Of a stretch of 64,000 bases of DNA, positions 56,376-64,000 are shown in pieces; positions within the stretch are counted from its first letter, which is position 1, and every line of letters starts with the position of its first letter. The translations under genes and the position numbers were made by a program. Location of the stretch: contig JADJHL010000011.1 of assembly GCA_016707585.1 (NCBI GenBank), forward strand, positions 310,001-374,000. The letters are read 5' to 3'. Under the pieces are notes generated by a model. That model saw only the letters and a program-made list of their open reading frames with translations. It did not search any database and was not told where the DNA came from. The DNA comes from Ignavibacteriales bacterium. Lineage in GTDB: Bacteria; Bacteroidota; Ignavibacteria; Ignavibacteriales; Ignavibacteriaceae.

Positions 56376-56445
56376 TGTTCAAATTCCTTTAATTTGCTGC
56401 ATTCCTAAAATCCGGATTAGTGAAAATAAATATTAATGCTATAGT

Positions 56446-56613
56446 ATGTAAAATAATACTATTTATATAATTAAATATCTTATATACATGTAAAACAATA
56501 ACATATAAATAATAAAATATTATAATAATATGTAAAATTATAGTATAAACATATTATATTTTTATATTAGTAAGTAAAATGATATATAACATATAATTAA
56601 TTATTAATTATTT
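56446..56613. repeat. Four degenerate 42-bp tandem repeats, AT-rich
   Basis: Four units begin with A(T/A)GTAAAA at 56446, 56488, 56530 and 56572, exactly 42 bases apart. A weaker unit (ATGGAAAT) starts at 56614. Apart from this box the units are nearly all A/T. 42 bp equals four helical turns, so the boxes fall on one DNA face. The array ends ~70 bp upstream of the minus-strand gene's start. Confidence 0.6.
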
Positions 56614-56873
56614 ATGGAAATACATACTATGTAAATGACATTCTTGAACACAATTTCCAAAACTGTAAATGCCACTTTTTACAGATTTTGCACTACTTAC
56701 TAATTTAGAAAGCCAACTTTGTGTTTATTTGCGAATAGTCCCAGAATCAGGGAAAGCACATTTACAATAAATACTTCACAATCTAATACAAACAGCACCA
56801 CTCTTGACATTAGCAATTACTTTCACCTTTTTTGAAGTAGGAAATTTTATTTCACTTTCTTTACGGGGCTTTT
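56614..56873. other. Intergenic region upstream of the beta-helix gene
   Basis: After the repeat array the base composition returns to normal. A CTGTAAA...TTTACAG hairpin lies at ~56663-56684, and TTGACA near 56803 could be a -35 box. The last bases (56856-56873) are the leader shared with the gene at 63567. No open frame is seen. Confidence 0.4.
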
Positions 56874-56884
56874 ATGAAAAAGAT
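56856..56884 (+). promoter_or_regulatory. Shared leader/ribosome-binding region, copy 1
   Basis: 29 bases, including TTTACGGGGCTTTT-ATG and the first codons, are identical to 63549-63577. The GGGG box sits where a Shine-Dalgarno is expected; similar GGGG boxes precede the genes at 992 and 40664. Confidence 0.6.
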
Positions 56885-58895
56885 CGGGTTAGTTTTCATC
56901 ATAATATTAGCTGCTTTGTCTAATGTTGTTGCTCAAACTCAAAGTATAGTTATTACAAATCAGGCTGATTCAATTAGTATTTATGATAATTTAGGTGAAC
57001 TTGTTGCAAAACTGATTTGGCCAAACAATCCAATTGTAGGGTCAAATGATACTTTGGATGTGAGTATCAATCCAGCATCTTTGCAACCTCCCTCAAACGG
57101 TGGAAAGAACTACAATTTAAGCCAAACTCTGCATTTTTCATTAAGACATCAAACAATCCTTAATTTTAGAAATGGATTGTTAAGATTGAGATTGTATGTT
57201 GATACAACAGAATTTATACTTACAGATGTCATTTCACACACTTGGGTATATAAAATATTTGATAATGACAGTATCTATGAGAAAGTTAACTTTTTTGAAC
57301 CATATCATGGCGCCGATTATGCAGAAGTTGAGTTATGGAATATTTCAAACAATCAAAATTTTCTAGCTTCAGCATGTAATCTGCTTTTTGGTGAATTTTA
57401 TTCCAATCAACTTACTGAACCCTTTACGGAAGAAATACTTATTCCCAGAAATAAAGTATTAATTCTCAATTCGGGGATATCCCTAATGACTCCAAATTAT
57501 TCAAAATTTATAATAAATGGCAGAATAATCTGTAATGGGACACAACTGCAACCTATAGACTTTAATCAGATATCACTTGTGGTTAATGGAAATGAAGATG
57601 AGGAATTTAATAACAATCTAATTCAAATAAATTTCAACTATACCACTATCAGTTATTTGAATCAATATCATTCAAATTCATATTTCGACAATTGTATATT
57701 AAGTGCCATTTGGATATCAGATTATTCTATTTCAAATTTTATTAATTCAAAATTATTTGGAGCATCTATTGGTTATTCAAAAGTAAAATTTAATGCTTGT
57801 GAATTTGACTCAAATGGATATGTAAATACCGGGCATTCAATTGTTGAAATAACTAATTCTTTAATGAAACACATCACCAATGAATATCGCCTTGCAAGCA
57901 GTTTTATTCATTTAGACAATAACATTATTTATGCTGATGCGTTTGGTTCAGCAATTAAATTAGAAAACAGTTTAGGAATAATTGAGAATAATAAACTTTA
58001 TTACACAGATTCAGATCACTATAATGATGCTATTGATTTATTGGGTGGAAGCTTCGCCATATTATCAAGAAATATTATAAAGGGCTTTAGAGTTGCTGCA
58101 CAACTTTCATTAGGTGAAAAATTAGTTTTATATAATAACACCATTGAAGAAAACGTTTCAGGTGTTGCTGTTGCAACAACGCCTAATACAATGAGTATAT
58201 TTAATAATATTTTTTATAAACAACTAGGTTGGGGTATAAACCTTGATTTCAACTCCTATTACCAAGGGCATAACACTACTTATGTTGATAATAACCTATG
58301 TTTTACCGGTGATCCTTTTAGTATAAGATATATTAATAATCCACAAGATAGCAGCTTTGTTTATGGTAATAACTTTTATATCAATGCTAACCCTAGCTTC
58401 TCAGATCCTGATAGTTGTACATTGAATTTTGATTCACCTGCAATTGATAAGGGACTAAAAAAAATATATTCAATAGGATATCAGTATAGTGTTCTTGACA
58501 CAACTATAATAATTCCAGATTCAATTTCAATTTTAGATTATTACGGTCTTTATCCAGATTTAGGTGCCAAAGAATATTCTCCATCTTCAACTGTAGAAAA
58601 CAATGCTTTTTTACAAATTGAATTTACACTAAACCAAAACTATCCAAACCCGTTTAACCCAAATACAAAAATTAGTTGGCAGTCTCCAGTCGGCAGTTGG
58701 CAAACGTTAAAAGTTTATGATATACTTGGAAATGAAATTGCTACCTTGGTTAATGAATATCGAAATGCAGGAAGTTATGAAGTTGACTTCAACGTAGGGC
58801 GGGACTCCAGTCCTGCCCTTGCAAGTGGAATTTATTTTTATAAGATACAAGTTGGAGATTATGTTGAGACGAAGAAGATGATACTGTTAAAATAA
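56874..58895 (+). CDS. T9SS-sorted right-handed beta-helix protein
   Basis: The 673-residue protein has a signal peptide (to NVVAQ), an N-terminal beta domain (~20-190), then a parallel beta-helix (~200-520) recognisable from stacked NNxI/NN(T/I)I repeats such as SRNIIKGF, LYNNTIEEN and FNNIFYKQ. A sorting domain NYPNPFNPNTKI follows. Beta-helix folds occur in polysaccharide lyases and adhesins; no lyase catalytic residues can be assigned. Its tail has the palindromic insert VGRDSSPA and the tail plus 3' flank is ~90% identical to that of the CotH gene. Confidence 0.8.
   Translation: MKKIGLVFIIILAALSNVVAQTQSIVITNQADSISIYDNLGELVAKLIWPNNPIVGSNDTLDVSINPASLQPPSNGGKNYNLSQTLHFSLRHQTILNFRNGLLRLRLYVDTTEFILTDVISHTWVYKIFDNDSIYEKVNFFEPYHGADYAEVELWNISNNQNFLASACNLLFGEFYSNQLTEPFTEEILIPRNKVLILNSGISLMTPNYSKFIINGRIICNGTQLQPIDFNQISLVVNGNEDEEFNNNLIQINFNYTTISYLNQYHSNSYFDNCILSAIWISDYSISNFINSKLFGASIGYSKVKFNACEFDSNGYVNTGHSIVEITNSLMKHITNEYRLASSFIHLDNNIIYADAFGSAIKLENSLGIIENNKLYYTDSDHYNDAIDLLGGSFAILSRNIIKGFRVAAQLSLGEKLVLYNNTIEENVSGVAVATTPNTMSIFNNIFYKQLGWGINLDFNSYYQGHNTTYVDNNLCFTGDPFSIRYINNPQDSSFVYGNNFYINANPSFSDPDSCTLNFDSPAIDKGLKKIYSIGYQYSVLDTTIIIPDSISILDYYGLYPDLGAKEYSPSSTVENNAFLQIEFTLNQNYPNPFNPNTKISWQSPVGSWQTLKVYDILGNEIATLVNEYRNAGSYEVDFNVGRDSSPALASGIYFYKIQVGDYVETKKMILLK
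58796..58819. repeat. In-frame palindromic insert in sorting domain, copy 3
   Basis: Arms AGGGCGGGACT and AGTCCTGCCCT flank CC (10 of 11 paired). It encodes VGRDSSPAL in the beta-helix protein tail. Confidence 0.75.
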
Positions 58896-58904
58896 ACTTT
58901 GCGG

Positions 58905-58963
58905 CTCTGCGTCTTTGCGAGAAATAAAAAGTACATTTCACGCAAAGACGTTGAGTCGCAGAG
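58905..58963. repeat. CTCTGCGTCTTTG palindromic element, copy 2
   Basis: Inverted arms CTCTGCGTCTTTGCGAGAA and TTTCACGCAAAGACGTTGAG lie right after the beta-helix gene stop. It is the second copy of 55613-55672 and contributes a false N-terminal extension to the recN frame. Confidence 0.8.
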
Positions 58964-59036
58964 AAAAAATCCAAATCTTACTCTCGCTCTTAATCTCAAT
59001 CTTCATTATTTTTCCCACAACAATTTCACAATCACA

Positions 59037-60743
59037 ATGCTCAAATCATTAGAAATAAAAGATTACGCTCTTATAGATCATATTAATGTTGAGTTTGGTA
59101 AAGGACTTAATATTATCACCGGAGAAACCGGCGCGGGCAAATCAATTTTAATTGATGCAATGAGTTTACTTCTTGGTGAACGTGCATCAACTGAAGTTGT
59201 GCGCAAAGGTGCACAGAAATCTTTTGTAGAAGGAATTTTTGATGTTGAATTAAACAAAAAAGTAAAATCTTTACTTGAAGAAAATGAAATTGAATTCCAG
59301 CCAGAATTAATTATCCGCAGAGAAATTTCACTTAAAGGTTCTAATCGTTGTTTTGTAAATGATTCTCCGGTTTCATTAAATGTTGTAAAAGAACTTGGTG
59401 ATTTACTTGTTGATTTACACGGCCAACACGAACATCAATCATTACTTAGAACCGAAACGCATATTGATTTTATAGATGAGTTTGCTAATAATTCTAAACT
59501 ACTTGAAGAGTATAAAATTGTTTATAAAGATTTAAACTCTAAACAGAACGAAATAAAAGATTTAAAATCAAAAGAAGACTCGTTAAAAGAGAAAAAAGAG
59601 ATTTACAGTTTTCAAATAAAAGAAATTGATAGCGTAAATCCGCAACAAGACGAAGATGAATTAATTAGTAACGAATTAAACATTCTTGAAAATTCAGAAA
59701 AACTTTTAGAATTAACAGATGAAGTTTATAATAAATTATATGATGACGAACCTTCAGTAACTGATTTATTGGGAGAAACAAAACACAAACTAAATCAGCT
59801 TGCAAACATTGATAAATCATTTCTTGAATCTGAAGGTGAATGTGATTCTGCTTTGGCAATTGTAAAAGAACTTGCAAACTCTTTAAGAAGTTATAAATCA
59901 AAAATTGATGTTGATCCCAAAGAAGTGGAGCGAAAACGTGAACGACTTGGTTCGATAAATCATTTAAAAAAGAAATATGGCGGATCAATATTAAAGATTA
60001 TTGAGTATCGGGAAAAGATAGGGAAAGAATTTGAACTTGCGGATAATTTTTCTGAAGCAATCAACAAACTTGATAAAGAAATTTTATCATTAAAAAAATC
60101 TGTTGGTGATGTTGCGGATAAACTCTCATCCGCAAGAAAAAAGCAAGCAAGTAAAGTTGAAACTGATGTAAAAAAAGTTTTAGCTCAACTCGGTATTCCT
60201 GATTCAATCTTTAAAGTTAATATTACACAAAGCGAAACTGATAAAAATGATAGCCATTCAGTAATCTTAAAAAATAAAAATTACAATTGCACAGAAACGG
60301 GAATTGATGAAATTGAATTTTACATCAGCACAAACGTTGGTGAAGATGTAAAACCATTAGTTAAAGTTGCATCGGGGGGAGAAATATCCCGAATAATGTT
60401 ATCCCTGAAAACTATTCTTGCAAAATCAGATAAACTTCCATTATTAATTTTTGATGAAATTGATACAGGTGTGAGTGGAAGAATTGCACAAAAAGTTGGA
60501 GCAGCTTTAAAAGATCTTGCATCATTTCATCAAATAATTTCAATCACACATCTTCCTCAAATAGCAGGAATGGCGGATCATCACTTTGCTGTAGAAAAAA
60601 ATCAGGTTGATCATCGTGCAGTAAGTTCTATAAAAAAACTTAAAGATGATGAACGCATTAATGAAGTTGCAAAACTTATTAGTGGTGAAGAGCTAAGTAA
60701 AGCAAGTATTGAAAGTGCAAAACAATTAATCTTTAATAAGTAA
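59037..60743 (+). CDS. recN: DNA repair protein RecN
   Basis: The 568-residue SMC-like ATPase acts in double-strand break repair. Walker A is GETGAGKSILIDA near the N-terminus. Two coiled-coil arms (~150-215 and ~260-375) surround a hinge, and the signature SGGEISRIMLSLK is followed by Walker B LLIFDEIDTGVSG. The start is ATG 59037 (MLKSLEIKDYALI), the family N-terminus. The open frame extends 138 bases further upstream through a palindromic repeat, but those codons are not gene. No clear ribosome site. Confidence 0.95.
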   Translation: MLKSLEIKDYALIDHINVEFGKGLNIITGETGAGKSILIDAMSLLLGERASTEVVRKGAQKSFVEGIFDVELNKKVKSLLEENEIEFQPELIIRREISLKGSNRCFVNDSPVSLNVVKELGDLLVDLHGQHEHQSLLRTETHIDFIDEFANNSKLLEEYKIVYKDLNSKQNEIKDLKSKEDSLKEKKEIYSFQIKEIDSVNPQQDEDELISNELNILENSEKLLELTDEVYNKLYDDEPSVTDLLGETKHKLNQLANIDKSFLESEGECDSALAIVKELANSLRSYKSKIDVDPKEVERKRERLGSINHLKKKYGGSILKIIEYREKIGKEFELADNFSEAINKLDKEILSLKKSVGDVADKLSSARKKQASKVETDVKKVLAQLGIPDSIFKVNITQSETDKNDSHSVILKNKNYNCTETGIDEIEFYISTNVGEDVKPLVKVASGGEISRIMLSLKTILAKSDKLPLLIFDEIDTGVSGRIAQKVGAALKDLASFHQIISITHLPQIAGMADHHFAVEKNQVDHRAVSSIKKLKDDERINEVAKLISGEELSKASIESAKQLIFNK

Positions 60744-60812
60744 AATTATTTTGCATCTACAGAATTTTATATAGAAGTTTGTATCAGCAATTCTTACTTA
60801 AAGGAGATTCAA

Positions 60813-61718
60813 ATGAAAAAATTGTCAGTGATTCTTCTGTTCGCAACTCTTATCTCATCTAGTTTATACTCGCAAGTTGGTGTTAAAATTAGCAGTTTAC
60901 CTCCAAATGAAGTTAAGAACTACGTTAAACCAGCATCAACCTGGTTTGGTACATATTTTAACTCGGGAACTTATTACGATGCAGATGTTGATGATACTTT
61001 TGGATTTAAGTTTAACATTGTTGGAATGTGGACTTTAATTCCAGATGATCAAAAAACTTTTCAACCAAATCCTCAATTGGAAGGAGTTGAAACTCCAGAT
61101 CCGACAGCCACAGTGTTTGGAAATAAATCCAGTTACTTTTTAAGTAAGAATGGATTTTTTACATATCCAGCCGGTTTTGCTTTAAATGCAATTCCTTCAG
61201 GAATTGTTCAAGTATCAGGAAGTTTTTTTAACACAGAATTAATGTTAAGGTTATTCCCCAAATCAAAATTTGAAAACACCGAAGTAGGTTTATTTGGATT
61301 TGGTATTAAGCATGATATTAGCAGTCATATTCCTTTGTTGCCAATCGATATTTCCGTTCAAATACTATATAATAATTTTAGCATAGAATATTCTGGTGAT
61401 ATAGAAGATTATACAAATGTACAATCCAGCAATTTTGCATTAAATGTTCACGCAAGTAAAACAATTGCTAGTGTATTTATTGTTTACGGCGGTTTGCAAT
61501 ATGAATCTACAAGCATGGATTTTGAATATTACTTTGAAGATCCAAATGATTTGTATCCCAATATTGCAGATCAAAATCACAAGCAAAAAATTGATGGCGA
61601 AAATAATTTTAGGTTAACACTTGGTAGTGCACTTAAGCTTGGATTTTTTGTAATGAATGCTGATGTAAATTTAACCAAGCTAACAACATTTACTTTTGGT
61701 CTATCATTTGATTTTTAA
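60813..61718 (+). CDS. DUF6588-like outer-membrane barrel protein
   Basis: The 301-residue protein has a signal peptide (to SSLYSQ) and repeated amphipathic strands ending in LTTFTFGLSFDF, with a C-terminal Phe as in outer-membrane barrels. It resembles the DUF6588 family of Bacteroidetes. Strong AAGGAGATTC ribosome site. A lipoprotein gene follows within 12 bases and is probably co-expressed. Confidence 0.75.
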   Translation: MKKLSVILLFATLISSSLYSQVGVKISSLPPNEVKNYVKPASTWFGTYFNSGTYYDADVDDTFGFKFNIVGMWTLIPDDQKTFQPNPQLEGVETPDPTATVFGNKSSYFLSKNGFFTYPAGFALNAIPSGIVQVSGSFFNTELMLRLFPKSKFENTEVGLFGFGIKHDISSHIPLLPIDISVQILYNNFSIEYSGDIEDYTNVQSSNFALNVHASKTIASVFIVYGGLQYESTSMDFEYYFEDPNDLYPNIADQNHKQKIDGENNFRLTLGSALKLGFFVMNADVNLTKLTTFTFGLSFDF

Positions 61719-61730
61719 TGGAGAATGAAA

Positions 61731-62276
61731 ATGAAAAAGTTAAATAAAATAGTTTTATCTGCAATAATATTAACGGCAATACTGTTCACTTTTAGTTGTG
61801 ATCCATTTGATGATATTTATCTAACCACATCTTTAGAGTTAGAATTTAATACTTCAGGATCAAGTTCTCAGATTTTAGTACCGGCAATAGTTTGTCTTGA
61901 TAGTTTGGAAGATTACAAGGAAAACAAAGATAATCTAGAAGAAATTTTATATCTATCTTCTGCATACATTACTTTAAATGCTACTACAGGCTTACAGGGA
62001 GATAATTTAAAACTTACTGTCTATAAAGAAGATTTATCTACGGTACTGTTTCAGTACACTCAGTTACATTTTACAGCAAATGATTATAAAGCCAAACCAC
62101 TTGAACTTGTTTTAACCGAACAGGAAAAGAATGACATTAATAATTATCTTAAAAACCCTAAAGTTAGTAAGTGTTTTTATGCAACCTTTGAATTATCTAA
62201 TGTTTCTTCCGCAAGTCAGTATTATACTTTAAGCAGCAAAATGGAATTTTTAACTCAACTAAAAATTAAACCTTGA
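61731..62276 (+). CDS. Small lipoprotein
   Basis: Not recognised. The 181-residue protein has a type II signal peptide with lipobox-like LFTFSC, and a ~155-residue beta-rich domain (LELEFNTSGSSSQ, YKAKPLELVLTEQEK). The ATG at 61731 has GGAG 7 bases upstream; the ATG at 61725 would overlap it. It probably forms a unit with the preceding barrel protein at the outer membrane. Confidence 0.7.
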   Translation: MKKLNKIVLSAIILTAILFTFSCDPFDDIYLTTSLELEFNTSGSSSQILVPAIVCLDSLEDYKENKDNLEEILYLSSAYITLNATTGLQGDNLKLTVYKEDLSTVLFQYTQLHFTANDYKAKPLELVLTEQEKNDINNYLKNPKVSKCFYATFELSNVSSASQYYTLSSKMEFLTQLKIKP

Positions 62277-62304
62277 TTTTGTTCACATAAATATTTTTAC
62301 CTAG

Positions 62305-62340
62305 AGATGACATCTTTTAAAAAGATGTCATCTTTTTTTT
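62305..62340 (+). terminator. Terminator, copy 3 of the repeated hairpin
   Basis: AGATGACATCTTTT...AAAAGATGTCATCT is followed by TTTTTTTT. The core is identical to the hairpins at 20333 and 21777. Confidence 0.9.
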
Positions 62341-62356
62341 AAGCAAAGAAAAGATT

Positions 62357-63487
62357 TTGAAAAACAGCGCGCTATATATTCATATTCCTTTTTGTGATCA
62401 TAAATGTATTTACTGCGATTTCTATTCCATTATAACTTCTGATAATGTTAATTCATTTCTAAACTCAATTAAGAAAGAAATATCTTATTATTCTGAAAAA
62501 TATAATCACGATAGAATATTTACATCGATTTTCTTTGGCGGCGGAACTCCATCTTTAATGGAACCTCAATATTTAAAAGAAATTCTTGATAATCTAAAAA
62601 ACAATTTTAATGTTGATCATAAAGCTGAAATTACAATGGAAACAAATCCCGGGACAGTTGATAAAGAAAAGCTAAAGCAGTTCAGGCAAATTGGGATTAA
62701 CAGAATCAGTATTGGTATTCAATCGTTTGATGAAGATGATTTGAAATTTTTAACAAGAATTCACGATAAACAAACAGCAATTCAAACAGTTAATAATGCT
62801 GCAGAAGTTGGATTTGAAAATATAAGTCTTGATTTAATTTTTAACTTACCAAATCAAACAAAAGGAAAATGGATTGAGAATCTTGAGACTGCGTTAACAC
62901 TTCCCATTAAACATATCTCAACTTATAGTTTGATACTTGAGCCCGGTACAATTTTAAATAAAATGGTTTTAAATGGAAAAGTTAAAATGCAGGATGATGA
63001 TTATGATGCTGAACTTTATGAAACAACAATCGATTTTCTTAACTCAATGGGATTTGAGCAATACGAAGTTTCTAACTTCTCTAAACCAGGATTTGAATGC
63101 GTTCACAATAATGCTTACTGGAAATACAAGGATTATTTGGGATTTGGAACTTCTGCGCATTCATTTGTAGATGGAAAACGATGGTGGAATTATACAAGTT
63201 TAAAAAAATATATTTCTGAAGTTGAATTGAACAATAATGCAGTAATGAATTCCGAAACAATAACTAATGAACAAATGCATGATGAATATGTTATGCTTGC
63301 ATTACGAAGTTCCGGATTAGATTTGAATGAATACAAAAAAAGATTTTCTGAAGATTGGATAAGTAAAACTTTACCATATTTTAATTTACTGCAGGAACAA
63401 AATCTTTTAACAATTGAAAGTGATTGGATCAAACTTACGCCAAAAGGCTATGCAGTTTGCGATGAGATATTAAAAAATATTTTGTAA
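62357..63487 (+). CDS. hemW: HemW-like radical SAM protein
   Basis: The 376-residue protein has IPFCDHKCIYCDFYS, the CxxxCxxC radical SAM cluster, plus FFGGGTPSLM and NRISIGIQSFD, and the C-terminal HemW domain (~290-376). HemW binds heme and is a heme chaperone; older annotation calls it oxygen-independent coproporphyrinogen oxidase-like, but the CxxxCxxC spacing and length fit HemW rather than HemN. The start is TTG at 62357, 17 bases after the terminator; the next in-frame Met is much further in. Confidence 0.9.
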   Translation: MKNSALYIHIPFCDHKCIYCDFYSIITSDNVNSFLNSIKKEISYYSEKYNHDRIFTSIFFGGGTPSLMEPQYLKEILDNLKNNFNVDHKAEITMETNPGTVDKEKLKQFRQIGINRISIGIQSFDEDDLKFLTRIHDKQTAIQTVNNAAEVGFENISLDLIFNLPNQTKGKWIENLETALTLPIKHISTYSLILEPGTILNKMVLNGKVKMQDDDYDAELYETTIDFLNSMGFEQYEVSNFSKPGFECVHNNAYWKYKDYLGFGTSAHSFVDGKRWWNYTSLKKYISEVELNNNAVMNSETITNEQMHDEYVMLALRSSGLDLNEYKKRFSEDWISKTLPYFNLLQEQNLLTIESDWIKLTPKGYAVCDEILKNIL

Positions 63488-63548
63488 TTATTTTAATTTG
63501 TTATTACTAAATTTCTATTAAGTTTTGAGCAGGTAATATTAAATCATT

Positions 63549-63577
63549 TTTCTTTACGGGGCTTTTATGAAAAAGAT
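63549..63577 (+). promoter_or_regulatory. Shared leader/ribosome-binding region, copy 2
   Basis: Identical over 29 bases to 56856-56884, including the GGGG box and ATGAAAAAGAT. This suggests a duplicated 5' end for secreted-protein genes. Confidence 0.6.
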
Positions 63578-64000
63578 AGTTTTAGTTTTCGCATTCCTTA
63601 TAACAATTTCATTTCAAATAAATGCGCAATGGGAATGGCAGAATCCTTTGCCGCAAGGAAATCCTCTTTCGAATCTTTTTGTGATTGACTCTAATCATAT
63701 TTGGGCAACTGGACAATTTGGCGCTCTTATATATACAGATGATGGAGTCAACTGGTGTTTGAATAATTCAATTAGTACAACGGAAGATTTTAAAGGTATA
63801 TATTTTATTTCAAAAGAAACGGGGTGGATTACAACGCAAACTTCAGATAAAGTATATAAGACTACAAATGGAGGGAAAGAGTGGCAACAAACTGCTTCGA
63901 TGGGTTACCAACTTAGCAATATTAGTTTTTTTAATGAACAAATTGGGATACTAACCGGCAAAAATCACATCGCAAAGACAATAGATGGAGGAGTGAATTG
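63567..64000 (+). CDS. Secreted BNR/YCF48-like repeat protein, N-terminal part
   Basis: The frame runs off the window end after ~144 codons. It has a signal peptide (to QINAQ) and repeats of the YCF48/BNR type (IWATGQFGALIYTDDGVNW, GWITTQTSDKVYKTTNGGKEW), predicted as a beta-propeller. In this lineage such proteins usually end with a T9SS sorting domain, which lies outside the window. Start fixed by the shared leader. Confidence 0.75.
   Translation, partial: MKKIVLVFAFLITISFQINAQWEWQNPLPQGNPLSNLFVIDSNHIWATGQFGALIYTDDGVNWCLNNSISTTEDFKGIYFISKETGWITTQTSDKVYKTTNGGKEWQQTASMGYQLSNISFFNEQIGILTGKNHIAKTIDGGVN

Noticed and set aside
58899..59036. N-terminal extension of RecN
   Set aside because: These codons are the palindromic repeat and AT-rich leader; RecN homology begins at MLKSLEIKDYALI.
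63567..64000. Photosystem II assembly factor from YCF48-like repeats
   Set aside because: The repeats are generic BNR-type propeller blades in a secreted protein; no photosynthesis genes are present.
1..64000. tRNA or rRNA genes in intergenic regions
   Set aside because: No cloverleaf or rRNA-like segment was recognisable by eye; a covariance scan would be needed to exclude them fully.

Overview
The window is a chromosomal stretch of an AT-rich, Gram-negative bacterium of the Bacteroidetes/Chlorobi group, most likely an Ignavibacteria-type lineage. The evidence is the C-terminal sorting domains of type IX secretion (NYPNPFNPSTKI-type tails on at least five proteins), lamin-tail and CotH surface proteins, a NifJ-type pyruvate:ferredoxin oxidoreductase, a stand-alone TrpB2, and HslVU with sigma-54. 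This placement is inferred from protein style; no rRNA or tRNA gene was seen.

Layout. 1-0.2 kb: tail of a cell-wall amidase. 0.2-0.95 kb: a REP-associated tyrosine transposase (RAYT) flanked by mirror-image hairpin clusters. 1-3.8 kb: a frameshifted lipoprotein, a TPM-domain protein and a DUF4097 protein. 3.9-10.1 kb (minus strand): an apparent operon of a 1002-residue receiver/PPDK-N protein, a YghO-like acetyltransferase-fold protein and a Kef-type antiporter. 10.3-13.2 kb: glutamate dehydrogenase and an M24 peptidase. 13.4-18.2 kb: a large hybrid histidine kinase with a candidate sigma-54 promoter, then aat. 18.3-23.2 kb: carbamate kinase, ornithine carbamoyltransferase, a DUF2721 protein, an M48 protease and TrpB2. 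23.6-26.4 kb: ychF, with a RhuM-Fic gene apparently inserted behind it between copies of the ychF 3' end. 26.4-33.9 kb: an S9 peptidase, NifJ, a dihydroorotate dehydrogenase-like protein and a candidate SRP RNA. 33.9-34.5 kb: a BrnT/BrnA toxin-antitoxin pair. 34.6-40.7 kb: a metallophosphoesterase and envelope or secreted proteins. 40.8-45.5 kb (minus strand): a compact operon DUF3109-rpoN-ICMT-like-hslV-hslU. 45.6-58.9 kb: an SDR gene and a cluster of large secreted proteins (lamin-tail repeats, M14 carboxypeptidase, CotH, beta-helix). 59-64 kb: recN, an outer-membrane protein, a lipoprotein, hemW and the start of another secreted BNR/YCF48-like protein.

Metabolically the genes fit an organism that moves carbon through pyruvate:ferredoxin chemistry and amino acids (GDH, OTC plus carbamate kinase, several peptidases) and places many proteins on its surface through type IX secretion. 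The most distinctive layer is repetitive DNA: REP/RAYT hairpins, GTCATTCC-type palindromic elements with a second GC-rich palindrome nested inside, a terminator sequence present three times, short palindromes inside the reading frames of three sorting domains, and a 42-bp-periodic AT-rich tract. The strongest leads for something new are the RhuM-Fic insertion with its ychF duplication, the in-frame palindromes in the sorting-domain cassettes, and the receiver/PPDK-N protein.
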